DNA of 64,000 bases from CALOCY01 sp942491975 (GCA_942491975.1 CALOCY010000004.1:2480001-2544000), one strand, 5' to 3'; counted from the first letter of the stretch, positions 1 through 8,505 are shown. Notes: generated by a model from the letters alone, not told the origin. Program-made: numbers and translations.

Positions 1-751
1 CTTCCTCCACAAATGCCCCTTTTCCTGTTTCCTGACTCAGTGAAAAAGGCAGCATTTGGGCATCAACCGTGCGGTCTTTCAATGCTTTTGCAATCACCGG
101 ATCATCGGCACAGTAGATAAAGCTGTCACCTGCTGTCTGATTCCTGATGATTCGGAACTTGGAGTCGATATACCGCTCCATTTTATTGTCGTACCTGTCC
201 ATATGGTCAGGTGTAATATTCAGTAGTATGGCCACATCGGCCTTAAAGTCGTGCATGCCGTCGAGCTGAAAACTACTGAGTTCAATCACATAGTAGTCGT
301 ATTCGTTCTCCGCCACCTGCCACGCCAGACTTTTGCCCACATTCCCCGCTAATCCCACATTTAACCCGGCTCCTTTCAGTAGCTCATAAATCATCAGTGT
401 GGTGGTGGTTTTGCCGTTGCTCCCCGTAATGCACACTTTGGTGGCATCGATGTATTTTCCGGCAAATTCAATTTCCGAGATCACCGGAATTTTTTTGTCA
501 ACAAGCTGCTGAACGATGGGTGCTTTATCGCTTATGCCGGGACTTTTCACCACCATATCGGCATCCAATATCTTCTCCTGCGTATGCTGTTTTTCTTCAT
601 AGGCGATGTCATGTGCTTCCAATACCTTCTTGTATTTCTCTTTGATGACCCCAAAGTCTGAGACAAACACAGAAAAGTCTTTCTTTTTTCCCAGGATGGC
701 TGCTCCTACACCACTTTCTCCAGCACCTAATATGACTAGTTTCTCACGCAT
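1..751 (-). CDS. murD: UDP-N-acetylmuramoylalanine--D-glutamate ligase MurD, partial (3' end outside window)
   Basis: The minus-strand frame opens at an ATG at 751 and stays open to the window edge, so only about 250 N-terminal residues are present. It begins MREKLVILGAGESGVGAA, a dinucleotide-fold-like MurD N-terminal domain, and has the Mur ligase ATP loop ITGSNGKTTTT at about residues 108-118. A later LNITPDHMDRYDNK stretch is the central-domain signature of Mur ligases. MurD adds D-glutamate to UDP-MurNAc-L-Ala in the cytoplasm. It follows mraY by 14 bases on the same strand, the normal dcw order, so it is probably co-transcribed. Confidence 0.95.
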   Translation of the reverse strand, partial: MREKLVILGAGESGVGAAILGKKKDFSVFVSDFGVIKEKYKKVLEAHDIAYEEKQHTQEKILDADMVVKSPGISDKAPIVQQLVDKKIPVISEIEFAGKYIDATKVCITGSNGKTTTTLMIYELLKGAGLNVGLAGNVGKSLAWQVAENEYDYYVIELSSFQLDGMHDFKADVAILLNITPDHMDRYDNKMERYIDSKFRIIRNQTAGDSFIYCADDPVIAKALKDRTVDAQMLPFSLSQETGKGAFVEE

Positions 752-765
752 TTTTTTGCATTAAT

Positions 766-2013
766 TTATCGTATTTTCAATGTTATGATGGCAATAACCG
801 CCAGTATGACCCCCACAATCCAGAACCGCGCCACAATTTTGGGTTCGGAAATGCCTTTCTTTTGAAAGTGATGGTGGATGGGCGACATTAAAAAGACCCG
901 TTTACCCTCTCCGGTTCTCCACTTTGTGAGTTTGAACCAGGTGACTTGTATAATAACTGATAAACTCTCCATTAAGAAAAGCCCGCACAGTATGGGTATT
1001 AAAAATTCTTTCCGGATGATGATGGCAAACACGGCAATGATACCGCCCAGTGCCAGGCTTCCCGTATCGCCCATAAAGACCTGGGCCGGGTAGGAGTTGT
1101 ACCATAAAAATCCGACCGTAGCCCCGACAAATGCGCTGATAAAGATTACCAGCTCGCCAGTGTACGGAATGTACATGATGTTGAGATAGTCGGCATAGAG
1201 GATGTTACCACTCACGTACGCCAGAATACCCAGCGTAGAGGCACTGATAGCGGAAGTTCCCGTGGCCAACCCATCCAACCCGTCGGTGAGGTTGGCCGCA
1301 TTGGAGACCGCAGCAATAATCAGGATAATGATGAACATATAGATGAGCCACGACCATTTTTGTCCCCCTTCCCACAACGAGCCGATCCATTCATAGTCAA
1401 ATTCATGATTTTTGACAAAAGGGATGGTTGTTCGGGTCGATTTAACTTCCCGTGTCACAAAAGCCAACTGCTGCTCACCTGTTTCCTGATCTATCTTGAT
1501 TTCAGTGAGTGGTTTATTGTCAGCCCCTCTCACTTTTTCACGTATCACCACCCCATCATTAAAGAAAAGCGTATAGGCCACAATGGCACCCAACCCCACT
1601 TGTCCGATGATTTTAAATACCCCGGCCAATCCTTTCTTATTTTTAAGGTACACTTTGATGTAGTCGTCGATAAAACCAATGATCCCCAGCCAGACGGTGG
1701 TGATAATCATCAAAATGATGTAGATGTTGTCGAGTTTGGCAAAAAGCAGTGTGGGAATCAGAATGGAACCCAGAATAATCAGCCCGCCCATTGTAGGTGT
1801 ACCTTTTTTCTCCAGCTGCCCTTCCAATCCCAAATCGCGAACCTCTTCGCCAATCTGTTTTCGATGAAGCAGGCGGATCATACGTTTACCAAACACCGTT
1901 GCAATAAGCAGCGATGTGATGATAGCTGCCGCCGAACGAAATGAGATGTACTGAAACATTCCTGCTCCGGGAACATCATATTGATTTAGCCAGTCAAAAA
2001 GATAGTACAACAT
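766..2013 (-). CDS. mraY: Phospho-N-acetylmuramoyl-pentapeptide-transferase MraY
   Basis: This 415-residue multi-spanning membrane protein transfers phospho-MurNAc-pentapeptide to undecaprenyl phosphate, forming lipid I. Family marks include GTPTMGG near residue 72, the Asp-rich GFIDDYIKV loop, NLTDGLDGLATG, the FMGDTGSLALGG loop and the HHHFQKKG motif near residue 380. It is longer than the roughly 360 residues of E. coli MraY because of a hydrophilic insertion at about residues 160-215, which I recall as usual in Bacteroidota. It lies between murE and murD on the same strand. The start ATG at 2013 gives a natural membrane-embedded N-terminus. Confidence 0.97.
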   Translation of the reverse strand: MLYYLFDWLNQYDVPGAGMFQYISFRSAAAIITSLLIATVFGKRMIRLLHRKQIGEEVRDLGLEGQLEKKGTPTMGGLIILGSILIPTLLFAKLDNIYIILMIITTVWLGIIGFIDDYIKVYLKNKKGLAGVFKIIGQVGLGAIVAYTLFFNDGVVIREKVRGADNKPLTEIKIDQETGEQQLAFVTREVKSTRTTIPFVKNHEFDYEWIGSLWEGGQKWSWLIYMFIIILIIAAVSNAANLTDGLDGLATGTSAISASTLGILAYVSGNILYADYLNIMYIPYTGELVIFISAFVGATVGFLWYNSYPAQVFMGDTGSLALGGIIAVFAIIIRKEFLIPILCGLFLMESLSVIIQVTWFKLTKWRTGEGKRVFLMSPIHHHFQKKGISEPKIVARFWIVGVILAVIAIITLKIR

Positions 2014-2186
2014 CCTGATTCTTTTTTTAGAACCTGTTGGATTTTATCCTTTGGTATCTTTTTGTGCCTTAAGCACTCATACTGCGTTAAAACCTCCTTA
2101 AATAGCGATGCTATTCGCGTCAATTTTGCCTTGCCTAAGCACTTAATCCATCAAAAATCTTTCTCAAAAATAAATTCCAATAGTTT
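2014..2186. repeat. murE-mraY intergenic stretch with hairpin and direct repeats (candidate dispersed repeat)
   Basis: This 173-base gap is unusually long for the interior of a dcw operon. It contains a perfect inverted repeat, AATAGC-GAT-GCTATT, at 2101-2115. On either side lie two near-identical direct repeats, CTTAAGCACT and CCTAAGCACTT. Read on the minus strand there is an AAGGAGG stretch just after the hairpin, followed by only a three-codon frame (ATG AGT GCT TAA), so it does not encode a protein. The layout suggests a small dispersed intergenic element. No second full copy was recognised in the window. Confidence 0.4.
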
Positions 2187-3641
2187 CTATAGGTTAAACA
2201 TTTCTCTAATCACTTCCCTGTCGTCGAAATGGGATCTGACCCCTTTCACTTCCTGATAGGTTTCGTGTCCCTTTCCTGCCACCACTATTATATCGCCAGA
2301 CACAGCCATCATGCATGCTGCACGAATGGCTTCTTTACGGTCTGTTATGGTCAGCACTTTTTTCTTCAGGTGCGCTTCCACACCTGCTGTCATATCGGCA
2401 ATAATCTGCTCCGGCTCTTCCGATCGCGGATTGTCCGATGTCAAAATCACTTTATCACTTTGTTGGGTTGCTTCACGTGCCATCTCAGGGCGTTTTGTTT
2501 TGTCACGATCGCCTCCTGCCCCTACGACTGTTATGAGTGTTTCATTTCTGGTACGCAGTTTGTTGATGCTGGTCAGCACATTTTTCAAAGCATCGGGAGT
2601 GTGGGCATAGTCGACCACCGCAAATACCCCTTCGGGCGATTGGATGGTTTCAAATCGTCCTGCCACCGGCTTTAGTTTGCTAATAATGGGAAGCACCTCG
2701 TCTTCTTTTTGTCCCAACAACAATGCTGTGCCGTATACTGCCAACAGGTTGGATACATTGAAATTGCCCACAAAATGTGTCCAAATATCCTTTCCGTTGA
2801 TGTTCATAAGCATACCATCGAAATGCGCTTCCAACACATTGCCTTTGAAGTCGGCCATGCGTTGTTGCGCATAGCTGTATTGCTGACCTTTGGTGTTTTG
2901 AAGCATGACCATTCCATTTTTATCATCGGTATTGGTCAGTGCAAATGCTTTGGGGGACAGTTCATCAAAAAATCGTTTTTTGGCGTTGAGGTAGTCGCGG
3001 AAGGTGTTGTGATAGTCAAGATGATCATGCGTCAGGTTGGTGAATACCCCTCCGGCAAATTCCAATCCGCAAATCCTTCCCTGATCAATCGAGTGGGAGC
3101 TTACCTCCATAAAACAATAATCACACCCGGCATCCACCATTTTTCGCAAAATGCTGTTGAGCGCAATAGCATCGGGGGTCGTGTGTGTAGATGGTAATTG
3201 GTCTTTCCCCACCCGGATATCGATGGTTGAAAACAACCCTGTTTGGTAGCCCAGTTCATTGAACAGTTGATACAGTAACGAAGCAATGGTTGTTTTACCG
3301 TTGGTACCTGTCACGCCGATCAGTTTTAGTTGTTGCGAAGGATTGTCGTAAAAGCAAGCAGCCAGTTTCCCCAATGTTGTTGAGGAGTTCTCCACCTGAA
3401 TATACGTCACACTGGATTGCAATTTTTCCGGCAATTTTTCGCACACAATACCCGTCGCCCCTTTATCTATGGCTTTCTGAATAAAACCGTGCCCGTCGAC
3501 CTGAGTTCCGGAAATAGCGACAAACAGGAATTCTGTATCAATTTTGCGGGAATCAAAATGAATTCCGTTGATACAGCCTAGCACATCTCCTTCAATGGAA
3601 ATTGCATCAATACCGCTTATTAGCTCCTTTAGTTTCTTCAT
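2187..3641 (-). CDS. murE: UDP-MurNAc-tripeptide synthetase MurE (meso-diaminopimelate type)
   Basis: The 484-residue protein is a three-domain Mur ligase that adds the third stem amino acid to UDP-MurNAc-L-Ala-D-Glu in the cytoplasm. The ATP loop TGTNGKTT is at residues 111-118. The substrate-selecting motif DNPR lies at about residues 403-406, which in known MurE enzymes marks meso-diaminopimelate rather than lysine. The glycine-rich GKGHETYQ segment near the C-terminus is also characteristic. It sits between ftsI and mraY on the same strand but is separated from each by unusually long gaps with hairpins. Confidence 0.97.
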   Translation of the reverse strand: MKKLKELISGIDAISIEGDVLGCINGIHFDSRKIDTEFLFVAISGTQVDGHGFIQKAIDKGATGIVCEKLPEKLQSSVTYIQVENSSTTLGKLAACFYDNPSQQLKLIGVTGTNGKTTIASLLYQLFNELGYQTGLFSTIDIRVGKDQLPSTHTTPDAIALNSILRKMVDAGCDYCFMEVSSHSIDQGRICGLEFAGGVFTNLTHDHLDYHNTFRDYLNAKKRFFDELSPKAFALTNTDDKNGMVMLQNTKGQQYSYAQQRMADFKGNVLEAHFDGMLMNINGKDIWTHFVGNFNVSNLLAVYGTALLLGQKEDEVLPIISKLKPVAGRFETIQSPEGVFAVVDYAHTPDALKNVLTSINKLRTRNETLITVVGAGGDRDKTKRPEMAREATQQSDKVILTSDNPRSEEPEQIIADMTAGVEAHLKKKVLTITDRKEAIRAACMMAVSGDIIVVAGKGHETYQEVKGVRSHFDDREVIREMFNL

Positions 3642-3909
3642 CTTTCTCTAAATCCTTCTTCATTTCTTTTCCATAGATGAAAAGAAACGAAGCAAAGAAA
3701 AATCTAGCCAAAATAAAGCTGTTTTCATTTTCAATGCGACCAGTTAGCCCGCATCACGCAATTTTGGCAATTCACGAACAAAATTATTTCTTAATCTACT
3801 CATTACGTGAGTACTACTTTTGATTTTAAAGTCGAACTCAGGTTTTTAATCTACTTTTTTATAACATACTTTCGCGTCCTTGTCCGCCGAAGCGGAACGG
3901 GAAAGCGGA
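3642..3909. repeat. ftsI-murE intergenic stretch with two hairpins
   Basis: No gene is visible in these 268 bases. A perfect 9-bp inverted repeat TTTCTTTTC / GAAAAGAAA lies at 3663-3671 and 3679-3687. On the minus strand just after the ftsI stop there is a 14-base hairpin at 3883-3896, TCCGC-TTCG-GCGGA, which closes a C(UUCG)G tetraloop, one of the most stable RNA loops. It has no following T-run, so it is more likely an RNA-processing or stability element, or part of a dispersed repeat, than a rho-independent terminator. Confidence 0.45.
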
Positions 3910-6045
3910 TTAACTCAAATCGATATAAACCGTTTGTCCTTTTTTTATTTTATTCCCGGGTAACGGCGATTGCTTTTCTACTTTCCCCAACCCTTTTAGC
4001 TGTATTTTCAAGCCTGATTGTTCCAACAAGTAAACTGCATCAGCAGCACCCATCCCCACCACATTGGGCACAAGCCCATCTATCATATTAAGGTCTTTCA
4101 CAATTAACTCATTGCTATCGTACCCCACATAGCTCCATTCGTTGTCCAACCCTTCTCCGCTTTTTTTCAACGCCAGTTCTGTACACACTTTTTTCAGCTC
4201 TTCGGTAGCCCCACTTTTAGCCCGGGGTGTTTCTGCTGTGAGTTCAGGGAGTTTTTCTGCTTTAGCATGCATCTCAATGTTAGTGGTGTAGGCTTTATCG
4301 GCAATCTCTTTGAATACCGGCCCGGCCACACTGCCACCATAGTAAGCCCCTTTAGGGCCCATAACTACCACCAAACAGGTGTAGCGGGGATCATCGGCAG
4401 GGAAATAGCCCACAAACGATGATTGATAGACGCGTCTCCCTTCGTGGTAATACCCTTTGTTTTGATTGGCAACCTGTGCCGTTCCTGTTTTCCCGGCAAT
4501 TTTATAGTTGGGATTTTTCAGGTTGCTGGCCGTTCCGTGTTCCACCACACCATCCAGCATGTCTTTGGCTTTTCCCAACGTCTCTTTCGAACAAATAGAC
4601 GGATTCAATACTTCAGAAGAGAATGTTTTTATCACTTTTCCCCTATGCCTTACCGCTTTCAGGAATTGAGGTTTCATCATAGCCCCATCATTGGCAATGG
4701 CATTGTAAAATGCCAGTGTGTGCATGGGGGTAATGCTAATTTCATAACCATACGAAATCAATGCCAACGAAGGTCCCCACCATCGTTTTTTGTCGTCAGG
4801 ATGTTTAATGTCGGGGACACCTTCGCCCTTAATGCCCATATTTAGTTTTTTATTGAATCCCAAGCTGTAAATACGGTTGATAAACTCCTTTTCTTTCCCT
4901 ATATAGCATTCAGTGATAATTTTAGCCACGCCTACATTCGACGATTTTTCGAATATCTCTTTTACGGTCATTTTCCCATGTCCGCCTTTGCGCCAATCGC
5001 TGTCGCGAATGGTGGCCGTACTGTATTTCCACACCCCTTTTTCGGTATCGTACACATCGGCGGTGTCAATGAGACCTTGCTCCATGGCTACCATGAGCGA
5101 TACCAACTTAAATGTTGATCCAGGCTCGCCACATCCCTGATGACCAATAGCATAGTTGTAGTTTTCGATGTAGCTGCCATCTTTTGTTTTACCCAGATTG
5201 GCAATGGCTTTGATTTCGCCGGTTTGTACTTCCATGAGAATGGCTGTACCGTAAAGGGCTTCACTTTTTTTCAGCTGATTTAACAAGGCACTTTCCGCAG
5301 CATCCTGCATGTACACATCAAGGGTGGTGATGACATCGTAGCCATCTTCCGGCTCTACTTCGGTAATAGGGATCCAGTGTCCTGACAGGTTTTGCTTTAA
5401 CGACACCCCTTCTTTTCCACGCAGATAGTTTTCGCACATCCCTTCAATGCCGGTAATGCCGATATTGCCATGCGTGCCACTATGTTCTCCCTTGTTAAGT
5501 GCACCGATGGTGCGTTTTGCCAGTTCACGGTGCGGGTGAAAACGCTGGTCGTCACGCGCTATAATAAATCCCCCGGCATATTTCCCCCGGCGAAGAATGG
5601 GGAATTTTTTCATGCGCTTGATTTCAAGGTAACTTACTTCCCGGTCAATTAACGAATAGTAGCGTCGCCCTTTTTTATACGCACTCGTTAGCTCGCTTTT
5701 ATACCGCCATTTGGCTTTGTTTCTGAAAAGTTGTGAAAGGCTATCGGCCAGTGCATCAATATCCCGCTCAAAAACTTTTTTAACACCGTCAGCCCCCAAG
5801 TCGATGTGTACGTTGTAAGAGGGAATGGATGTTGCCAACACCCGGCCATCGGCAGCATAGATATCGCCCCGGCTGGCAGGAATGGCAAATTCCTGTGCCT
5901 GTAAACTTTTTTCTTCTTTTGCCCACCGGTCGCCATCCAGATATTGCACACGCACAATGCCTCCGATTACTCCTGTCCCCACCAGGGCAATCAGGAAAAA
6001 CAGAACGGCAAAGCGTGCTACAATCTCTTTTTGACTAACAGCCAT
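3910..6045 (-). CDS. ftsI: Division transpeptidase, class B penicillin-binding protein FtsI (PBP3-like) with PASTA domain
   Basis: This 711-residue protein cross-links septal peptidoglycan. It has one N-terminal membrane helix (about residues 9-31), a dimerisation domain, and a transpeptidase domain. The active-site motifs are SxxK at 310-313 (GSTFK), SSN at 368-370 and KTG at 519-521. The last 55 residues form a PASTA domain (PNVVGMGAADAVYLLEQSG and onward), as in many Bacteroidota and Gram-positive homologues. The start overlaps the ftsL stop as TAATG, so the two are probably translationally coupled. The protein acts on the periplasmic face of the inner membrane at the division site. Confidence 0.95.
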   Translation of the reverse strand: MAVSQKEIVARFAVLFFLIALVGTGVIGGIVRVQYLDGDRWAKEEKSLQAQEFAIPASRGDIYAADGRVLATSIPSYNVHIDLGADGVKKVFERDIDALADSLSQLFRNKAKWRYKSELTSAYKKGRRYYSLIDREVSYLEIKRMKKFPILRRGKYAGGFIIARDDQRFHPHRELAKRTIGALNKGEHSGTHGNIGITGIEGMCENYLRGKEGVSLKQNLSGHWIPITEVEPEDGYDVITTLDVYMQDAAESALLNQLKKSEALYGTAILMEVQTGEIKAIANLGKTKDGSYIENYNYAIGHQGCGEPGSTFKLVSLMVAMEQGLIDTADVYDTEKGVWKYSTATIRDSDWRKGGHGKMTVKEIFEKSSNVGVAKIITECYIGKEKEFINRIYSLGFNKKLNMGIKGEGVPDIKHPDDKKRWWGPSLALISYGYEISITPMHTLAFYNAIANDGAMMKPQFLKAVRHRGKVIKTFSSEVLNPSICSKETLGKAKDMLDGVVEHGTASNLKNPNYKIAGKTGTAQVANQNKGYYHEGRRVYQSSFVGYFPADDPRYTCLVVVMGPKGAYYGGSVAGPVFKEIADKAYTTNIEMHAKAEKLPELTAETPRAKSGATEELKKVCTELALKKSGEGLDNEWSYVGYDSNELIVKDLNMIDGLVPNVVGMGAADAVYLLEQSGLKIQLKGLGKVEKQSPLPGNKIKKGQTVYIDLS

Positions 6046-6371
6046 TATTCCTCTTTTTCAATGAAAATAACTTTTGGGGGGGTATCCGATTCAATCAACC
6101 CCAACTCATTTTCTTTTACCTTGCGCACCACTTCTGACGGACGGCTCAGGTTCATCAGGTCGGCGGCAATGCTGATGGATTCACTGCGTAAATTTTTGAT
6201 GGTATCCTGCAATGCATTGATCTCACGGATCACCTTTTCGGAGTGGTAGCGGTTCGATATCAACAGGATCGCCAACACCACCAGAAAGATGAAAAACGGA
6301 AACTGTTTAACCGTTTTAGGGTTCCTCAACAGGTTACCGTCAACTATTTTTTTGAGTACCTTCAACAACAT
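6045..6371 (-). CDS. ftsL: FtsL-like small bitopic division protein
   Basis: The 108-residue product has a short basic cytoplasmic segment, one membrane helix (about residues 26-41) and a periplasmic coiled-coil-like segment with regular leucine/isoleucine spacing. Its sequence is too variable to prove homology by eye. The assignment rests on size, topology and its fixed position between rsmH and ftsI, where FtsL is found in dcw clusters. FtsL helps recruit and activate FtsW/FtsI. It is 4 bases from the rsmH stop and overlaps the ftsI start. Confidence 0.8.
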   Translation of the reverse strand: MLLKVLKKIVDGNLLRNPKTVKQFPFFIFLVVLAILLISNRYHSEKVIREINALQDTIKNLRSESISIAADLMNLSRPSEVVRKVKENELGLIESDTPPKVIFIEKEE

Positions 6372-6375
6372 TACA

Positions 6376-7281
6376 TTATGCTTTCAGTTTTGCTATCCTT
6401 AATTTGGCACTACGTGCCCGGGGGTTGATTTTGATCTCTTCTTCCGTTGGAAGAATCAATTTTCTATTGACCAATTCAAAAGGCGTGTGTACATTACCGT
6501 AAAAATCTTTCTCCACCTTCCCCTCAAAATTTCCTGCCCTGAAAAAGTTCTTTGCCAACCGGTCTTCCAACGAGTGGTAAGTGATCACTACAATGCGTCC
6601 TTCCGGCTTTAGCACCTGTTTTGCCTGCAATAGAAAATCTTTTAATACGCCCATTTCATTGTTCACTTCAATGCGCAATGCCTGAAACAGTTTGGCCAAA
6701 AATTTATTCTCCAGATGTTTAGGGGTACAGTCGGCTATGGCCTCAATGAGTTGTCCTGTAGTATTTAGTGGAGCTATTTCACGTGCTGCCATAATCTTCC
6801 GACAAACGGAACGTGCATTTTTCAACTCACCGTATTCTCTCAACACCTGCACCAACTCTTTCTCCCCGTACTCGTTTACCACATGTTTGGCATCAATCTT
6901 TGCATTACGGTTCATCCGCATATCCAGCGGTGCATCAAACCGAAACGAGAATCCTCGTTCTGCTTCATCAAAGTCGTGTGACGACACACCCAGATCGGCC
7001 AAAATGCCATCCACTTTTTCTACCTCAAAATACTTAAGGAAATTTTTCAGAAAACGAAAGTTGTGTCGAACAAATTGAAACCGCTTATCATCCGGCAGGT
7101 TGTCAACCACATCTTCATCCTGATCAAAACCAAACAGCTTCCCCCTTTTTTTTAACCGTCCTAATATTTCCCGTGAGTGCCCCCCGCCACCGAATGTTAC
7201 GTCGACATAAATCCCATTGGGATCCGTAATCAACCCGTCGATACTCTCTTGCAGCAACACAGGTTTATGATACGCTGTCAT
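6376..7281 (-). CDS. rsmH: 16S rRNA (cytosine-1402-N4)-methyltransferase RsmH (MraW)
   Basis: The 301-residue protein opens with HKPVLLQESIDGL, the RsmH signature, followed by the AdoMet-binding segment DVTFGGGGHSREIL at about residues 28-41. ILADLGVSSHDFDEAERGFSFR is the conserved substrate/cofactor loop of the family. RsmH methylates C1402 in the decoding centre of 16S rRNA. The length fits the family. It lies 22 bases downstream of mraZ in the normal order. Confidence 0.97.
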   Translation of the reverse strand: MTAYHKPVLLQESIDGLITDPNGIYVDVTFGGGGHSREILGRLKKRGKLFGFDQDEDVVDNLPDDKRFQFVRHNFRFLKNFLKYFEVEKVDGILADLGVSSHDFDEAERGFSFRFDAPLDMRMNRNAKIDAKHVVNEYGEKELVQVLREYGELKNARSVCRKIMAAREIAPLNTTGQLIEAIADCTPKHLENKFLAKLFQALRIEVNNEMGVLKDFLLQAKQVLKPEGRIVVITYHSLEDRLAKNFFRAGNFEGKVEKDFYGNVHTPFELVNRKLILPTEEEIKINPRARSAKLRIAKLKA

Positions 7282-7303
7282 ACGGATTAATTTTTAGTAT
7301 CAA

Positions 7304-7765
7304 CTACTCTAACTCCGGTGAACCACCCAGGTATTTTTCAAAAAGATCGGCATAGTCATCATCCGATAACAACGATTCGTCGTATGCTTTCACATCCCAC
7401 ATTCTGATACGGTCTCCCTGTCCGGTAAAGATGATGGCCTTTGCAATATCTGCCTCATCCAACAGGTGGGCAGGAATGTTTAAACGCCCTTTTTCCGACA
7501 TGCCAACTTTTACAAATTTCTGGTACAGTTTATCCAACAGCTTGCTCTGTAAACGGTCATTATAATTCAAAGCAGCCTTGATGCGCTCAATTTTGTTTTG
7601 CCACACACCAATAGGATAAATATTCAGGCATTTTTCGTACGGATCTTTTTCCACAGAAAACAGTCCTCCCTGCAATTCCCCCATCTCCTTTTTCAACATT
7701 GATGGGACAACTACGCGACCCTTGTCATCGACTGTTGCTTTATATTTTCCGGAAAAATCAAACAT
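7304..7765 (-). CDS. mraZ: Transcriptional regulator / division cluster protein MraZ
   Basis: The 153-residue protein contains two SpoVT/AbrB-like MraZ half domains: FSGKYKATVDDKGRVVVPSMLKK at the N-terminus and the second around VGMSEKGRLNIPAHLL. Each carries the conserved D/S-x-K-G-R-hydrophobic turn. In other bacteria MraZ oligomers bind repeated sites upstream of their own gene and repress the dcw operon. Matching 10-bp repeats occur here at 7821-7858. It is the first gene of the cluster. Confidence 0.96.
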   Translation of the reverse strand: MFDFSGKYKATVDDKGRVVVPSMLKKEMGELQGGLFSVEKDPYEKCLNIYPIGVWQNKIERIKAALNYNDRLQSKLLDKLYQKFVKVGMSEKGRLNIPAHLLDEADIAKAIIFTGQGDRIRMWDVKAYDESLLSDDDYADLFEKYLGGSPELE

Positions 7766-7805
7766 AAATCTGTACTTAAGAGCTTCTTCCCCTTATTATT
7801 AATTG

Positions 7806-7837
7806 TAAAAGTACAGATTTTCCCACTTTGTAACAAA
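7806..7837 (-). promoter_or_regulatory. Predicted promoter of the mraZ/dcw operon
   Basis: On the minus strand a -33-like TTTG (7837-7834) lies 20 bases before TACTTTTA (7813-7806), close to the Bacteroidota -7 consensus TAnnTTTG. This would start transcription roughly 35-40 bases before the mraZ ATG at 7765. The promoter lies within the MraZ repeat array, as expected for autorepression. Confidence 0.5.
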
Positions 7838-7858
7838 CTATTCCACCATGTTACACCA
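7821..7858 (-). promoter_or_regulatory. Candidate MraZ operator: four 10-bp-spaced repeats
   Basis: Read on the minus strand from 7858, units start every 10 bases: TGGTG (7858), TGGTG (7848), GTTTG (7838) and AAGTG (7828), each followed by five further bases. Known MraZ operators are TGGGA-like or AAAGTGG-like repeats with a 5-bp spacer, which is the same 10-bp period. The repeats cover the predicted -33 element. The spacing is seen directly; MraZ binding is inferred. Confidence 0.5.
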
Positions 7859-8092
7859 GCTATTTTTTTGATAATTTTGTTGATAAATCAACAATAAAAT
7901 GTTAATAACTTTTGAAACAGTTGCTTTTAAAGGGTTTTTAGAAGATTATTGACCTAAAAATAGTCGTTAATAACTTCATAAAAAAGTGTTTCTGAAATTT
8001 TTATGATGAGTAGTTTTCCCTCTGCTGTCAAACAAAGTGTTTGAAAACAAAAAAAGTTGTATTTTGCTTAAATTGTAGACATCAAGACTTTT
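7859..8092. other. AT-rich spacer upstream of the dcw promoter
   Basis: No gene was found. It holds a perfect palindrome with 8-bp arms, TTGTTGAT-AA-ATCAACAA (7877-7894), and a direct repeat GTTAATAACTT at 7901-7911 and 7966-7976. These could be regulatory or replication-related, but no DnaA-box cluster was recognised. Confidence 0.4.
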
Positions 8093-8489
8093 AGATTTAT
8101 AGACTACTAGATTATGCACAATTATAAAGAATTGAAGATATGGAAAGATGGATGTTCTCTCGTGAAGATAGTTTATAAGGTTACTAAGAACTTTCCTTCT
8201 TCAGAAATGTACGGGCTAGTCTCTCAAATGAGAAGAGCAGCTGTTTCTGTGCCTTCAAATATTGCTGAAGGAACAGGAAGAGCTTCAGATAAAGATTTCT
8301 CGCGGTTTCTGAAAATAGCCAACGGTTCTTTATTTGAGTTAGAGACACAATTGATTTTAGCTCATGAGCTTGGATTTATTGATAAAATTGCATTTGAGAA
8401 ATTGATTGAAACTGTTTCATCACTCATCAAAATGATATACAGTTTTAATAAATCTATTGAAGTCTAATGGTCTAAACATCTATAAATCT
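8093..8489. mobile_element. Candidate IVS-type element: four-helix-bundle gene framed by 11-bp inverted repeats
   Basis: AGATTTATAGA at 8093-8103 is repeated inverted as TCTATAAATCT at 8479-8489, and the similarity continues imperfectly inward (TAGA blocks on both sides). The repeats enclose only the 23S-IVS-family gene at 8114-8467. In 23S rRNA genes, members of this family lie in intervening sequences whose ends pair with each other, so this may be a free-standing copy of such an element. No target-site duplication was confirmed. Confidence 0.4.
8114..8467 (+). CDS. Four helix bundle protein (23S rRNA intervening-sequence, S23 family)
   Basis: The 117-residue protein starts MHNYKELKIWKDGCSLVKIVY and contains the family hallmark QMRRAAVSVPSNIAEGTGR at about residues 36-54, followed by a helical C-terminal half with LFELETQLILAHELG. 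Members form pentamers of four-helix bundles. They are found inside 23S rRNA intervening sequences or scattered alone through Bacteroidota and cyanobacterial genomes. The molecular function is unknown. Here it stands alone between the dcw promoter region and the acyltransferase pair, flanked by inverted repeats. Confidence 0.92.
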   Translation: MHNYKELKIWKDGCSLVKIVYKVTKNFPSSEMYGLVSQMRRAAVSVPSNIAEGTGRASDKDFSRFLKIANGSLFELETQLILAHELGFIDKIAFEKLIETVSSLIKMIYSFNKSIEV

Positions 8490-8505
8490 CTTAATCTGAA
8501 AGCAT

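Noticed and set aside
1360..1944. 194-codon frame antisense to mraY
   Set aside because: It lies wholly inside mraY, is rich in His, Gln and Cys as antisense frames often are, and has no recognisable domain.
7859..8092. Possible replication origin in the AT-rich region before mraZ
   Set aside because: There is a palindrome and a direct repeat but no cluster of DnaA-box-like sequences, and no dnaA or dnaN nearby.
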